NCBI GenBank assembly: GCA_046349775.1
Contig: JAXMBS010000082.1
Coordinates: 1 to 22,849, forward strand
DNA: 22,849 bases
DNA from: JAEUIG01 sp046349775
GTDB lineage: Bacteria > Planctomycetota > Planctomycetia > Planctomycetales > Planctomycetaceae
Direction of reading: 5' to 3'
The first letter of the stretch is position 1. Each line of letters begins with the position of its first letter. The notes below the pieces were generated by a model, which was given only the letters and a program-made list of their open reading frames with translations, ran no database searches and was not told where the DNA came from. Positions 6,736-16,325 of this stretch are shown in pieces. The position numbers were made by a program, and so were the translations under genes.

Positions 6736-7617
6736 ATGAACGAAACCCTCAAACCCGCCGATCCCGCCGACGAAGCGATTCCGTTCATGCACATCGACCG
6801 GACGGACTTCGCGCGCATGTCGCGGCCGGAGCAGATTCGCCACTTCGAGGTCGAGGGCTTTGTCGTGCTGCCGTCAATCCTGCCGGCCGACTTCATTGCC
6901 CGCATCAAGCGCGAGCTGACGGCCGCGGAAATGTACCACACCAGCTACAGCACCAGTCAGACCCGTTCGACGACGCAGCCACAGTGGCTCAGCCGCGCCG
7001 TGGCCGAACTGATCGGCTTTCCGCCGATGATCGATTTGCTCACCAATCTCCTCGGCCCGGACATCGTCTTCACCCGCGGCTTCTTCCAGCGGACGCTGCC
7101 GGGCTCCCCGGGCATCTCGATGCACACCGACGGCCAGCCGCACGGCTCGAACTTGTTCGGTTACGAAGGGAGCTGTCCCCGGCTGCTGCGTGTTCTCTAT
7201 TACCTCGACGAACTCACTCCTGTCCGTGCGCCGTTCCGCCTGATTCCCCGCTCGCACCTGTCATTCCATGCGGACGCCAGTCCGTACGCGCGCTATAAGT
7301 GGCATCCCGAAGAAATTACGCTCACGGTGCCGGCCGGAACAGCGGTCATCGTGCCGGCGATGCTCCAGCACGGCAGCCATCCCAACAACGACACACAGCC
7401 GCGCGAACTGGTTCAGCTCGGCTATCGCCCGGCCTGGGCCGGCCCGATCCAGCCGGTGGAAGAATGGGACCCGCAGCTCGTGGCGAATGCCCCCGACATC
7501 GCCAAGCAGTTCCTGAAGCCGCTGAACACGACCGCCGCCGAGTGGCACCAGGAACACAAGCCGGCGGGGATGCGAACGGAGGCGCCGGGGATTAATCCGA
7601 GCCGGTGGGGAAAATAA
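6736..7617 (+). CDS. Phytanoyl-CoA dioxygenase (PhyH) family protein
   Basis: This 293-residue protein belongs to the Fe(II)/2-oxoglutarate-dependent PhyH family. The region from HFEVEGFVVLPSILPADFI (about residues 35-53) is the usual N-terminal start of the fold. The metal ligands are visible as His130-x-Asp132 in SMHTDGQPHG and His212 in MLQHGSHPN. Arg223 (QPRELVQLGYRP) is a likely 2-oxoglutarate-binding residue. The length is normal for the family. The substrate cannot be predicted, since planctomycetes carry many such paralogues acting on unknown metabolites. ATG 6736 is the first start in frame and has no strong ribosome site. No operon partner is evident: the tRNA is on the opposite strand upstream and the giant gene is convergent downstream. 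Confidence 0.9.
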   Translation: MNETLKPADPADEAIPFMHIDRTDFARMSRPEQIRHFEVEGFVVLPSILPADFIARIKRELTAAEMYHTSYSTSQTRSTTQPQWLSRAVAELIGFPPMIDLLTNLLGPDIVFTRGFFQRTLPGSPGISMHTDGQPHGSNLFGYEGSCPRLLRVLYYLDELTPVRAPFRLIPRSHLSFHADASPYARYKWHPEEITLTVPAGTAVIVPAMLQHGSHPNNDTQPRELVQLGYRPAWAGPIQPVEEWDPQLVANAPDIAKQFLKPLNTTAAEWHQEHKPAGMRTEAPGINPSRWGK

Positions 7618-7632
7618 CGCCCCACATCTGGC

Positions 7633-7659
7633 CGGGAGGGCGAGGCTCCCGCCGAGCCG
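7633..7659. repeat. 27-bp dispersed repeat, copy 1 (intergenic)
   Basis: This 27-bp block begins CGGGAGGGCGAGGCTCCCG and continues to GCCGAGCCG. Its exact reverse complement occurs at 8922-8948 inside the giant gene. It contains the internal inverted repeat CGGGAG/CTCCCG. It looks like a member of a dispersed REP-like family. Confidence 0.7.
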
Positions 7660-7724
7660 CTCGTGCGAGAACGCACCCAATCCATCTCTCGCCGACCGAC
7701 CGGAACAACGAGCCACGAGCAACC

Positions 7725-7757
7725 GCAGCCCGGCTGCTTTTCCGGCAGCCGGGCTGC
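7725..7757. repeat. Perfect 13-bp inverted repeat after the PhyH gene
   Basis: GCAGCCCGGCTGC (7725-7737) pairs without mismatch with GCAGCCGGGCTGC (7745-7757) across a 7-nt loop. It lies about 108 bases after the PhyH stop, between two convergent genes. It could stop or stabilise transcripts from either side, but no T tract follows on either strand. A dispersed palindromic repeat is the alternative. Confidence 0.6.
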
Positions 7758-7814
7758 TGGCATTGGACTCCGACCTCGCCTAACACTGAGGATGACACGC
7801 ATTCAATTCCGTCT

Positions 7815-7896
7815 CTTCGCGTCCTTTGTGCCCTTCTGTTCAACCTCTTTTCGTCGAAAAATTACGGACCCACAGAAGGTCACAAAGGTCACGAAG
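7815..7896. repeat. Imperfect 24-bp inverted repeat
   Basis: The arm at 7815-7838 (core CCTTTGTG) and the arm at 7873-7896 (core CACAAAGG) match in 21 of 24 positions as reverse complements, separated by 34 bases. Sequences with this CTTTGTG/CACAAAG pattern are familiar dispersed repeats in planctomycete genomes. No gene is convincing here. Confidence 0.6.
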
Positions 7897-7958
7897 CTGG
7901 ATTCAACGCCGGTCTGACATGTGCCTGATGGCGGGCCCAATTCTCGCTCAGCGACCCG

Positions 7959-10900
7959 CTACTTCCGCTCCACCTGCTCCACAAACAGAATTCGCACGTC
8001 ACGTTCGGCTTTGTCGAACTTCAATCCGGTCTGCTTCGTGATGTTGGCCAAGACCCGCGCTGGGTCGTGATCGAGTCGCTGCTGCTCCTGGGTGAACGGC
8101 GACGCCTCGTGCAGACTCCAGCATAGTCCGCGCGTCGGACCTGTATCGACCTCGCTGATCACAGGCGCCTCAATCCAGCGACCGAGCCAGGACAGGAATT
8201 CCCGGAAGTCGCCGCAGCCGCCCCCTGCCCCGGAATCCGCGTTCGGTGTCTCCGCACCGAAGATGTACAGCTTGTCCGACACGCGCACCCCGTCTGTCAG
8301 TTGCGTGCGGTCCTCCGCGTCGTGCCCGGGCAGTGGCGTCAGTTTGTATGTCCCGCGCGCCACATAGACCGGCCGCTTCACCATTTTATAGCTGAGACGC
8401 ACCGCAATCGGCGCGTCGCGCAACAGGATCGTGTTGAGCTGTCGCATGCGGGATTCCTCTGAAGTGTCCAGCCGCATAACCCAGTCGCCCGGAATCCGCT
8501 GTTGGAGCAGTTCGGACGCCCCGTCAATATCCTGTGGCTTCCGGTCCAGAATCCACTCGCACAGTCCCGCGATCGACTGTCCCGGATCGTCTGTATCGCC
8601 AAACTGCATGGACCAGTTGGTGAGCGAATCTTCTCTCCAGTGGAACAGCATCGCCGTCGGTCCGCGCGGAATCGCCTCCGCCTGTCCAGGCTGCCCGACC
8701 CGGTAATACTCCATTCGCGCCGGATCAAACGGCGGCGGCACGAGCTTCATGTCTTCGCCCTCCTTCAGGCCGTAACCGTGCTTTTCCGCAAGTGCGGCCA
8801 GCAGCGGCGCGGACTTCGCGCGGATTTCCCGCAGCAGCTTTGACCCGCCGTCGGGGTCTTGATCCGGCTTGGCAGGCGGCTTTGTCTCGGTCTGGGCCGT
8901 CCGTTCCGGCTTGGCCTTGGACGGCTCGGCGGGAGCCTCGCCCTCCCGTTTCGTCGCCGGTTTGGTTTTGGGCGCTTCCTTCCCCTCCAGCGCCGCCCGC
9001 AAACCATCAAGGTCCGCATCCGTCAGTCGGATCCGGGAGTCCCGTAGCATCTTCAGGAAGTGCTCGATCCCCTGCGGCTCGTCCTTCGCCGGATACCCGA
9101 TGTTCCCGTCCGGCCCGTCGGACGTCGCCAGCACCTGCTGGTCCGCATCCATGATCGCGCACCACGGAATGCCTCCCGGCTCCTTCTGGAACTTCTTCGC
9201 GATCTCCTGCGCGTGCGGCCAGCGGTGGTCGAGCTTCACGAAGATGTAGTCCTGCTCCAGTACGTCGCGATGCGCGGCGATGAAGCGCGACAGCATCCAG
9301 CACGGCCCGCACCACGTCGCGCTCTCCTGGATGAACACCCGCTTGTTCTCTGTCTTCGCCTGCGCCAGCGCGTCGTCGAACAGCACCTGCGCATCCAGTT
9401 GCTCCGGCGCGTGAGCCGCGAGGAAATCGAGGACTTTCTGCTTGTCGATTGCGCCGTCCGACGACAAATCCCTGGCTTCCACTGTCGCCAGCCGTTGTTC
9501 GGCCTCGTCGATCACGACAAATACCGGCGCCATTCCATCGCTGACCTCGATCCCCAGCGACTTCACAAACGCCCGCGTGTCGTCGGCCTTCTCGCCGGTG
9601 AGTGGCAGCGGCAACAGCCAGTAGTTGTCGGTCGCCGCGCGCACATTTTCATCGTCGTAGCGGAGCTTGAAGAACTGCTGCGTCGGCTCGGCATCCGGGT
9701 CTCCAAGAATCATCAGTTGGCGGAGATGGCCGATGCGGACATCGCGCAGGTTGTTCTGGTAACGCTTTGCAGCGGAATCGGGCTTGCGAAACGCCGTGAT
9801 AGTCCTTTCCTGGAGCGTCGGAGCCTCGTACGGCGCAGGCGGTGGCTTTCTGAGAACATCGCCGAGATCGATCTGTTCACCAGCGGTTGTCGGCGTGAAG
9901 TCCGTGATGCGACTCCAGCTGCGAGCACCTCCCTCCGAATCGCGATCGCTCACCACCGTGAGTCGATAGTGCTGGCCGATCACCAGTCGCGGCAATGAGA
10001 AGGCTCCGTTTTCGTTCGTTCTGACGGACCCGCCGAAGCTGACACGCCACGGTGCGTTGTCGTCGCCGATATGCACGTCAACGCCATATTGCAGTTCTGC
10101 ATCTGCGACCGGCTGCTTGGTTTCGCTGTCGATGAACCGACCGGTGGCGACCGCGCACGGCTGCAGCTTCATAATCACGGACGCTTCGTCCGGGCCGATC
10201 TCGACGACGCCAGCCAACGTCCGGTCTTCGGAATCCGCATACAGAACGGTTCGGTGCAGCTCGCGCGTGATTTTGAACTGCCCGTTGCCATCGGTCGTCG
10301 TGTTGATGTCCCCGCCCGCGAGTTCTTGTCGATAGATGCCTTGGATCCTGGCTTTGGCGACGGGTACCGACTGGTCTCCGGATATGACGAGTCCGGTCAA
10401 CGGCCCTTCACCCGGGCGCTCCATGTGAAAGTCAAACTCACGCTCCGCTTCCGTCGTGATCTCGAATTTCGGGACCTTGTTCTGCGTCGGGCCACGTATG
10501 TCGAAGTTGCCGGGACCCACGAAGAACTCGAACCGGCCGTCCGCGTCCGAGACCGCGTGATGGAAGCACGTCGGCTGCACCCACTTGCGGTCGTCGTTCG
10601 GCGGGGTAATCCCCGAGTCTTTCATGTTGTTGAGATCGCCACCGTACTGGTAACTCGTGATCCGTTGCCCCGGCACCGGGCGCCGGTCGGTCCCCATCGT
10701 CACCCGCCCGAAGATCCGCGTCGCAGGCCGCAATCGAAAATCGACGTTCACTTTCGACTTGCCTGGCAGCATCGCAAACCCCGTCGCGGGTTGGGCGGTC
10801 CACTTCTGATCCTGGACGATCATCAGGTACACCTGATTCGGCGAGACCTTGATCTCGTAACGACCGTCTGCACCGGTCGTCGTCGACTGACGGAAGCTGT

Positions 10901-13900
10901 CGAAAGAGTAACCTTCGCCGCTGACGTCGAGCTTGATTCCCGGCGCCGGGCGGCCGTCGGGGAATACCACCCTTCCGCTGATGGGGACCAGCTTGTGCAG
11001 CCGCATTGTCAGCGGGCCGACGGATTCTCCACGCTGGAACGTTCCGCGCTGATGGTCGTAGTCTTCGGCGTGCGGCCAGACTTGCAGCGATGCCGGTGAC
11101 TGCCATTCCGGGAGCCAGTCGAACTTGGCTTCGCCGCTGTCATTCGTCACTTCCACCAGGTCTTCCACTCCCAGGTGATCTGGCTCACCCGCCTTCTGCA
11201 CGTACCACACATAGGTCTCGGCCTGCCGGATCGGTGCCTCCGAGTCGGCGTCCAACAGCCGGACGGTCAATGGCCGCGCTCCGCTGAGGACCAGCGTGAT
11301 CGGCAGCGACAGATCAGGTGCAACCTGCGGCTGTTTTTCGCGCTGTCGCTTGGGATCGTAGAAAGACTTGTAATCCAGTCCCGAACCGCGCTTCCACGCG
11401 TGGACCGAGTACCGCTCCCCATCCGCCGGTAGCGCAATGAGCGCCTCGCCTTGTACATTCGTCGTTGCGGAAAACGGGCAGTAGTAGTTGAGGCGGAACC
11501 TGACATTCGCGCCAGCCACTGGCTGCGCATCGCGGTCGATCACCCGGACGCGAGCCGTGACCGCCGGCTTCAGTGTGATTGCAACTTCAGGGGGTGATTT
11601 AGGGTCAATCTCCCAAGAGAGGTCCGCGATTCCCTGCTGCGCACCGTCAGCGCTGAATGCCACGACGCTGACTGCCTGCACGCGATTCTCAGGCAGAGTG
11701 ACGCTGAAGCGAGCTTGAGCGTCAGTCACTGCAGCGGCCGTACCACGAAAATACCGCGCCTCAATGTTCACTCCCGTCGCGGGCCGCCCTTGCTCATCAA
11801 CGACAGTGCCCGTCAGCGTTGTCATCGGAACCGACGGCTTGGCGGAATCGTCGGCCTTCGACTCGGAAACTGACGCGGATGATGCCTGCGGTGATTCGTT
11901 GGACGTCGCCGAGGCAGACTCCTTCGCCGCGACCTGCTCCTTCCGCTTCAGCACAATATCGCCCAGATCGATCGCTGCCTGCCCCGGCTTCACGTCCAGC
12001 TTCTGGAACATCTGCGGATCGGGATACACAAACCCCTCCGGCAGCCCGTTGAAATACAACTGCACGCCGCCGGAGGGGACGCGGAGGCTGTAACGGCCGT
12101 CGTCGCCGGTCATGTCGTCATCAAGACCGACGTCGTCGTTGGTATCCGTCAGTGCCGAGATCGCCGCCCCGCCGACTGGAGCACCCGCTTCGTCGATGGC
12201 GCGGCCGGTGATCAAGGCGGGCGCTTCCATTGTGAATGTCAGCGACTCTGTCTTGCCCGAGGCGATCGCCACTTGCTCCTGCGGCCGCACGACCCAGCGT
12301 TTTTCAGAATCATTGACGGTGACGTTGAACCGGCTGGCCGCCAGTCCGCGGAGCTGGAATTCGCCATTGCGGTCGGTCGTCGCGCGAGTGGTCGAACTGT
12401 AGGAGGCCCGATCGTCCCGGCGCGCGGAGACCTCCGCCCCTTGAACGGGAGTTCCCTCGGGAGAGACAACGCGACCTGAGAGCACTCCCTCCGGCACGAT
12501 CAACAGGTCGATCGGATTGTCGAAGTTCGATGTCTGGAAATTAGACCACTGAGCTTCGCCGAAACCAGCACCGTGGCTCAGGATGGTCAACCGACCGCGG
12601 ACCGGCACGTCGGCGAACTCAAACGAGCCGTCCACCGCCGGCCGACGCTCGAAAATCTCCGGCAGCGCCGTATTGAGGCCGGGGAAAAAGTCGTCGCGCG
12701 GCCAACTCTGATAGTCGAAGAAGCCGCCGTCACCCGTAATGACGTGCACGACCTGGACACGCACCGTCAGCTTGGTCGGGTCCGCCCCCTTCGGCATCGT
12801 GACTTTCCCCGCCAGGGTCCGCGACGGCCGCATCTCGATCCGTCCTTCGGGATTCCGGTCCGACGACCCCTTCCACTTCATTGACCGCCCCACGCCGACG
12901 AGCTTTCCCGGCACCCGCGCGTAATAGAATCGATCGAAGTTCCCGGCCTCATCTCGCACGATCGGCTTCACGCCGGCGACGTGCCCCTCGGCATCCGTCG
13001 TAAATGGCCCGCTCTGCACATACCGCCCCGGCAGCGGGCCGTCGTGTTGAAACACATACACCTCCGCCCCGGCGACCGGCTTGCCGTCGGCATCGACGCA
13101 CACAACGGCTACATCGCCGGCGAATTCCCGCGCATTCGCCTGCGCGACATGCTCCGTCTCCACACCAGTCGTATTGGCGGCAGAAGCAGAGGTCGTCGGC
13201 GCATCAGCGCGCGACTCGATCAGCAAATCAGAGGCTTCCGCACTCTCCCCGGGCGCGGCCTGCACGGGCGCTGATGCCTCGCTCCATCCGAGCTGGAAAG
13301 TCTTCACCTCCAGCGGTGTGTTCTCGCGCGGTTGGATCAGCAGCCGATAGCAGCCCTCAACGTCAGTGGTCGTAGACGAGTTGCCGCCGGCGACCAGAAT
13401 GTCAGCCAATGGGTCGCGCGTCCGGGAATTCAGCACGCGCCCGGTGACGATGATTGGCCATTGCAGTCGAACGTTGAGATTCGATGGCACGCTTCGATAA
13501 CCGACGAGGGCCTTACCGAATTCCGGATGGTGAATCCGCAGCGTCATTTCCTCATCCGATCTGACCGGTCCACCGTCGACAGCTGTTCCACTCTTCCAGG
13601 GGTACAAATCAGCAATCCTGAAGAAACCATTCTCATCCGTCTTCGCCGAATGCGCGTTGGGCACGAACTCCTTGAACCCGGGGCCGTAGACTTCAGCGCC
13701 CCGTACCGGTTTGCCGTCCGGATCCAGAACTCTTCCGCTGAGGATCGCGGGCTTTGAAAGTGCGATGTTGTCCAACTCAATGGTGGACTTGCCGCTGATG
13801 GCCGGCGTAATAACGCGTGTGGCGAAGCCCGGTGCACCGACAATGAGCTGGCAATACCAGCGACCTTCTTCCTCCTGTGGAATGCCAGTGATTTCGAATC

Positions 13901-16325
13901 GGCCCAACCTGTCCGTTCGCGTTTCAGCGAGGAAATGTTCGGTCCATGTGAACGCCTCATAAACTCGCACTTCAGCGTTAGCCAGCGGTTTTCCGCTCGG
14001 ATCGACGACAGTCCCTGTGTACGTCGTTGTTGCCTGTTGATCGACCGGCGGCTGCGACTGCGGCTCGACTTGTGCCGCTCCGTCGCCCTGCTGAGCCTGC
14101 CCAGTTTTGACCGCCGCCCGTAAATCCCTGAGCTTCCCGAGAATCTCCCCATTGTTCGCCGTCAGCGAGCCATGCGCCGCGACGTTCCCTTTCGCATCCA
14201 CCAGCACGCAGTACGGGAACACGTCCGCCGGATAACCCGCGATCGTCCGCCCCGATCCGCTCGGCTGGGGTTTCGTCTCAACGAATGTGGGATACGGCAA
14301 TCCGTACTTATCAACCGCCAGCTGCACATCGTCGACGGGCGTCCCGGACGGGTGCAGGCCGATCACCAGTGCGCCGCTGTTCGCCAATTCCTTGAGCCGC
14401 GGCAAGTCGCTCTTGCATGGCCCGCACCACGTCGCCCAGAAGTGCAGCAGGTACGGCTGCCCGCTGACATCCGGCCGCTTGCCGCCCACCCAGCCCTCCG
14501 CCGGCAGACTCAGCGCCGGCTGGCCCAGCAACTGCTGATAAGGCTTGCTCAACCTTTCGAACGCCGCCTGCCCATCCAACTGCTTCTGATACTCCTCGCC
14601 GACCAGCTTCAGAATCTCCGCCTCACTCCGATCGGCGCGGTACTTGTAATTGACCGCCACCGCATACCGCTGATCCTGGACCTGCTCCCCTTCCCGCGGC
14701 CGCAGGCCGTTGACCGTTTCAGTGAGATCGAAGTCCGTCAGCACGCGATCCACCACGTACCGCGCCACGACCCACGAAATATCACCAGTGTCCAGACGCC
14801 GGCTCGGCCCCTGCGCACGGTCCTCGAGGAACGGCCACCAGATCCCCGGCGCGATCTCACGATAGTCCCGGAACCGCACCACCACCGACGCCTTGCCGTA
14901 TCTCTCAAACAGTCGCTCCTCGACCGCACTCCATTCCACGTTGATCGCCAGCCGCTGCGCGTGAGACAGCTTGGGATATTCGCCGTGGAACCAGTTGATG
15001 TATTCCGACTGCGAGTCAAACCCGTGTCCGGCCGCCGCGCGGACTGGCTGCGAGTTCCGGAACGCCTCCAGTTCTCCCGGCTGCTCCGCTCCAAAGTCCC
15101 CCAGCAGGTCCATGTCCGCAAATCCTCGGATCAACCCCGTCTTCTGGCTGATCCATAACCGCTCTCCGCGAGTGGGGGACTCGACAACGTCGCACAGTTC
15201 GCCGTCGAACTCTTCCGCACCGCGCGAACGGTAGCGCGCCTGTTCCGGCCGGATCGTCCCCTGGCTGAAGCTCTGATTCTGAAAGCCGTTGTCCCCCCAC
15301 CAGAACTCGTGATGACTCGCCAGGAAATAATTCGGGGATCCGAACTGTTGCCGCCGCCACAACGTGTCCAGGTCGGACATGGCTACGTGCTGCGCCGGTT
15401 GCCCATCGCCTTGTCCGCGCTGCCACCCCTGCTCCCGCGTTCCCCAGTGGACGAACCGTAACGGCGGCGTTCCGTCGCTCCGCCACGTCGCGCGCTGATC
15501 CAGAAACGCTGACTCCGTATTCAAGGTGCCTGTGACGAACGCCTGTTCATCCCACGCGAAGACTTCGTCAAACCGGTAACGGTCCTTGTCCGGGACCGGC
15601 GCATCGAGCGCGCGGATCAGTGTCTCCTGTGCATTCGCCGTCGGATTCTGGACGACATACTCCGTCATGTTGAGCCCGTGGCCGCGCAGATAGAAGCGCG
15701 GCAGCTTGTCAATCGCCGCCGCTTGCGCGTGAGCACGGACCGCAAGTTCTTTCGAATGCGGGTCGGCGGCAGGGGCCGAAGTCTGCACAGCGTCTGGCTG
15801 CGAATCGCCCGAGGCTTCGCTGACGATGACTTCCAACAGCGACGCCGGGTCCGAATCGGCGGGTGCTGCTTCCGCCGCCGCAATCGGTTTCTGGCGCACG
15901 GCTCCCGACCCCCACATCACCGCAAAGACAATGACTGCCGCCACCAGCGCGATTCCGATCACGCCGCCCACGCCCAGTCGCGGCGTCGGCTCCAGTTGCG
16001 CCAGCCGCCGAATCCGCTCCAGCAGCGAGCCTCCCTTGGCGCCCAGTGCCAGCCTCGGCGCTGCGCCGCGGAGTTCCTCCAGCGCCAGCAGCGCGCGGCC
16101 ATACTCTGCGCGATTACCGAGGGCGCGCGCCGCCAGCTCATCGCAGCAGTGCTCGCGCTCGCGCCGGACGACGGCCGACGCCCACCACAGCGCCGGGTGA
16201 TAGAAGAACACTGTCTCCGACAGGTTCTGCAGCAGGTTGATCAGGTAATCATGCCGGCGGATGTGCGCCAGCTGTGCGCGAGGATTGCTTCGAGTTGCTG
16301 CGGCGAGAACCCGGTTGCGACGCAC
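7959..16325 (-). CDS. Long open frame of the giant protein, as the sequence stands (2,788 codons)
   Basis: As given, this is the largest uninterrupted frame of the window. Its first 18 codons, up to the LAHIRRHDY segment, are out-of-frame sequence of the upstream M56 part, so the start at 16325 is not the natural one. The repeats have cores such as TGTVVDPSGKPLANAEV, SGRVLDPDGKPVRGAEV, TGRAIDEAGAPVGGAAI and SGRVVFPDGRPAPGIKLDV, beginning about every 300 bases from 14030 down to 10085, as expected for about 100-residue Ig-like beta domains. The thioredoxin sites WCGPCK (14429-14412) and WCGPCW (9314-9297) are intact. The C-terminal KQTGLKFDKAERDVRILFV resembles the end of TIGR03435 proteins. 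Most of this would lie in the periplasm. Confidence 0.75.
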   Translation of the reverse strand: MRRNRVLAAATRSNPRAQLAHIRRHDYLINLLQNLSETVFFYHPALWWASAVVRREREHCCDELAARALGNRAEYGRALLALEELRGAAPRLALGAKGGSLLERIRRLAQLEPTPRLGVGGVIGIALVAAVIVFAVMWGSGAVRQKPIAAAEAAPADSDPASLLEVIVSEASGDSQPDAVQTSAPAADPHSKELAVRAHAQAAAIDKLPRFYLRGHGLNMTEYVVQNPTANAQETLIRALDAPVPDKDRYRFDEVFAWDEQAFVTGTLNTESAFLDQRATWRSDGTPPLRFVHWGTREQGWQRGQGDGQPAQHVAMSDLDTLWRRQQFGSPNYFLASHHEFWWGDNGFQNQSFSQGTIRPEQARYRSRGAEEFDGELCDVVESPTRGERLWISQKTGLIRGFADMDLLGDFGAEQPGELEAFRNSQPVRAAAGHGFDSQSEYINWFHGEYPKLSHAQRLAINVEWSAVEERLFERYGKASVVVRFRDYREIAPGIWWPFLEDRAQGPSRRLDTGDISWVVARYVVDRVLTDFDLTETVNGLRPREGEQVQDQRYAVAVNYKYRADRSEAEILKLVGEEYQKQLDGQAAFERLSKPYQQLLGQPALSLPAEGWVGGKRPDVSGQPYLLHFWATWCGPCKSDLPRLKELANSGALVIGLHPSGTPVDDVQLAVDKYGLPYPTFVETKPQPSGSGRTIAGYPADVFPYCVLVDAKGNVAAHGSLTANNGEILGKLRDLRAAVKTGQAQQGDGAAQVEPQSQPPVDQQATTTYTGTVVDPSGKPLANAEVRVYEAFTWTEHFLAETRTDRLGRFEITGIPQEEEGRWYCQLIVGAPGFATRVITPAISGKSTIELDNIALSKPAILSGRVLDPDGKPVRGAEVYGPGFKEFVPNAHSAKTDENGFFRIADLYPWKSGTAVDGGPVRSDEEMTLRIHHPEFGKALVGYRSVPSNLNVRLQWPIIVTGRVLNSRTRDPLADILVAGGNSSTTTDVEGCYRLLIQPRENTPLEVKTFQLGWSEASAPVQAAPGESAEASDLLIESRADAPTTSASAANTTGVETEHVAQANAREFAGDVAVVCVDADGKPVAGAEVYVFQHDGPLPGRYVQSGPFTTDAEGHVAGVKPIVRDEAGNFDRFYYARVPGKLVGVGRSMKWKGSSDRNPEGRIEMRPSRTLAGKVTMPKGADPTKLTVRVQVVHVITGDGGFFDYQSWPRDDFFPGLNTALPEIFERRPAVDGSFEFADVPVRGRLTILSHGAGFGEAQWSNFQTSNFDNPIDLLIVPEGVLSGRVVSPEGTPVQGAEVSARRDDRASYSSTTRATTDRNGEFQLRGLAASRFNVTVNDSEKRWVVRPQEQVAIASGKTESLTFTMEAPALITGRAIDEAGAPVGGAAISALTDTNDDVGLDDDMTGDDGRYSLRVPSGGVQLYFNGLPEGFVYPDPQMFQKLDVKPGQAAIDLGDIVLKRKEQVAAKESASATSNESPQASSASVSESKADDSAKPSVPMTTLTGTVVDEQGRPATGVNIEARYFRGTAAAVTDAQARFSVTLPENRVQAVSVVAFSADGAQQGIADLSWEIDPKSPPEVAITLKPAVTARVRVIDRDAQPVAGANVRFRLNYYCPFSATTNVQGEALIALPADGERYSVHAWKRGSGLDYKSFYDPKRQREKQPQVAPDLSLPITLVLSGARPLTVRLLDADSEAPIRQAETYVWYVQKAGEPDHLGVEDLVEVTNDSGEAKFDWLPEWQSPASLQVWPHAEDYDHQRGTFQRGESVGPLTMRLHKLVPISGRVVFPDGRPAPGIKLDVSGEGYSFDSFRQSTTTGADGRYEIKVSPNQVYLMIVQDQKWTAQPATGFAMLPGKSKVNVDFRLRPATRIFGRVTMGTDRRPVPGQRITSYQYGGDLNNMKDSGITPPNDDRKWVQPTCFHHAVSDADGRFEFFVGPGNFDIRGPTQNKVPKFEITTEAEREFDFHMERPGEGPLTGLVISGDQSVPVAKARIQGIYRQELAGGDINTTTDGNGQFKITRELHRTVLYADSEDRTLAGVVEIGPDEASVIMKLQPCAVATGRFIDSETKQPVADAELQYGVDVHIGDDNAPWRVSFGGSVRTNENGAFSLPRLVIGQHYRLTVVSDRDSEGGARSWSRITDFTPTTAGEQIDLGDVLRKPPPAPYEAPTLQERTITAFRKPDSAAKRYQNNLRDVRIGHLRQLMILGDPDAEPTQQFFKLRYDDENVRAATDNYWLLPLPLTGEKADDTRAFVKSLGIEVSDGMAPVFVVIDEAEQRLATVEARDLSSDGAIDKQKVLDFLAAHAPEQLDAQVLFDDALAQAKTENKRVFIQESATWCGPCWMLSRFIAAHRDVLEQDYIFVKLDHRWPHAQEIAKKFQKEPGGIPWCAIMDADQQVLATSDGPDGNIGYPAKDEPQGIEHFLKMLRDSRIRLTDADLDGLRAALEGKEAPKTKPATKREGEAPAEPSKAKPERTAQTETKPPAKPDQDPDGGSKLLREIRAKSAPLLAALAEKHGYGLKEGEDMKLVPPPFDPARMEYYRVGQPGQAEAIPRGPTAMLFHWREDSLTNWSMQFGDTDDPGQSIAGLCEWILDRKPQDIDGASELLQQRIPGDWVMRLDTSEESRMRQLNTILLRDAPIAVRLSYKMVKRPVYVARGTYKLTPLPGHDAEDRTQLTDGVRVSDKLYIFGAETPNADSGAGGGCGDFREFLSWLGRWIEAPVISEVDTGPTRGLCWSLHEASPFTQEQQRLDHDPARVLANITKQTGLKFDKAERDVRILFVEQVERK
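8922..8948. repeat. 27-bp dispersed repeat, copy 2 (inside the giant coding frame)
   Basis: This is the exact reverse complement of 7633-7659. In the reading frame of the giant gene it encodes REGEAPAEP within a charged, low-complexity linker between the second thioredoxin domain and the C-terminal domain. The 27-base length is a multiple of three and keeps the frame open. Confidence 0.75.

Noticed and set aside
7605..7928. Small plus-strand frames in the convergent gap
   Set aside because: They translate the repeats only and have no ribosome site or recognisable product.
10071..11099. Plus-strand open frame of 342 codons inside the giant gene
   Set aside because: It lies antisense to strongly repeat-patterned coding sequence, has no recognisable product, and is explained by GC-rich codon use.
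9900..14040. Possible CRISPR-like or tandem DNA repeat array
   Set aside because: The periodicity of about 300 bases is at protein-domain level; the DNA units are diverged and there are no short identical repeats with spacers.
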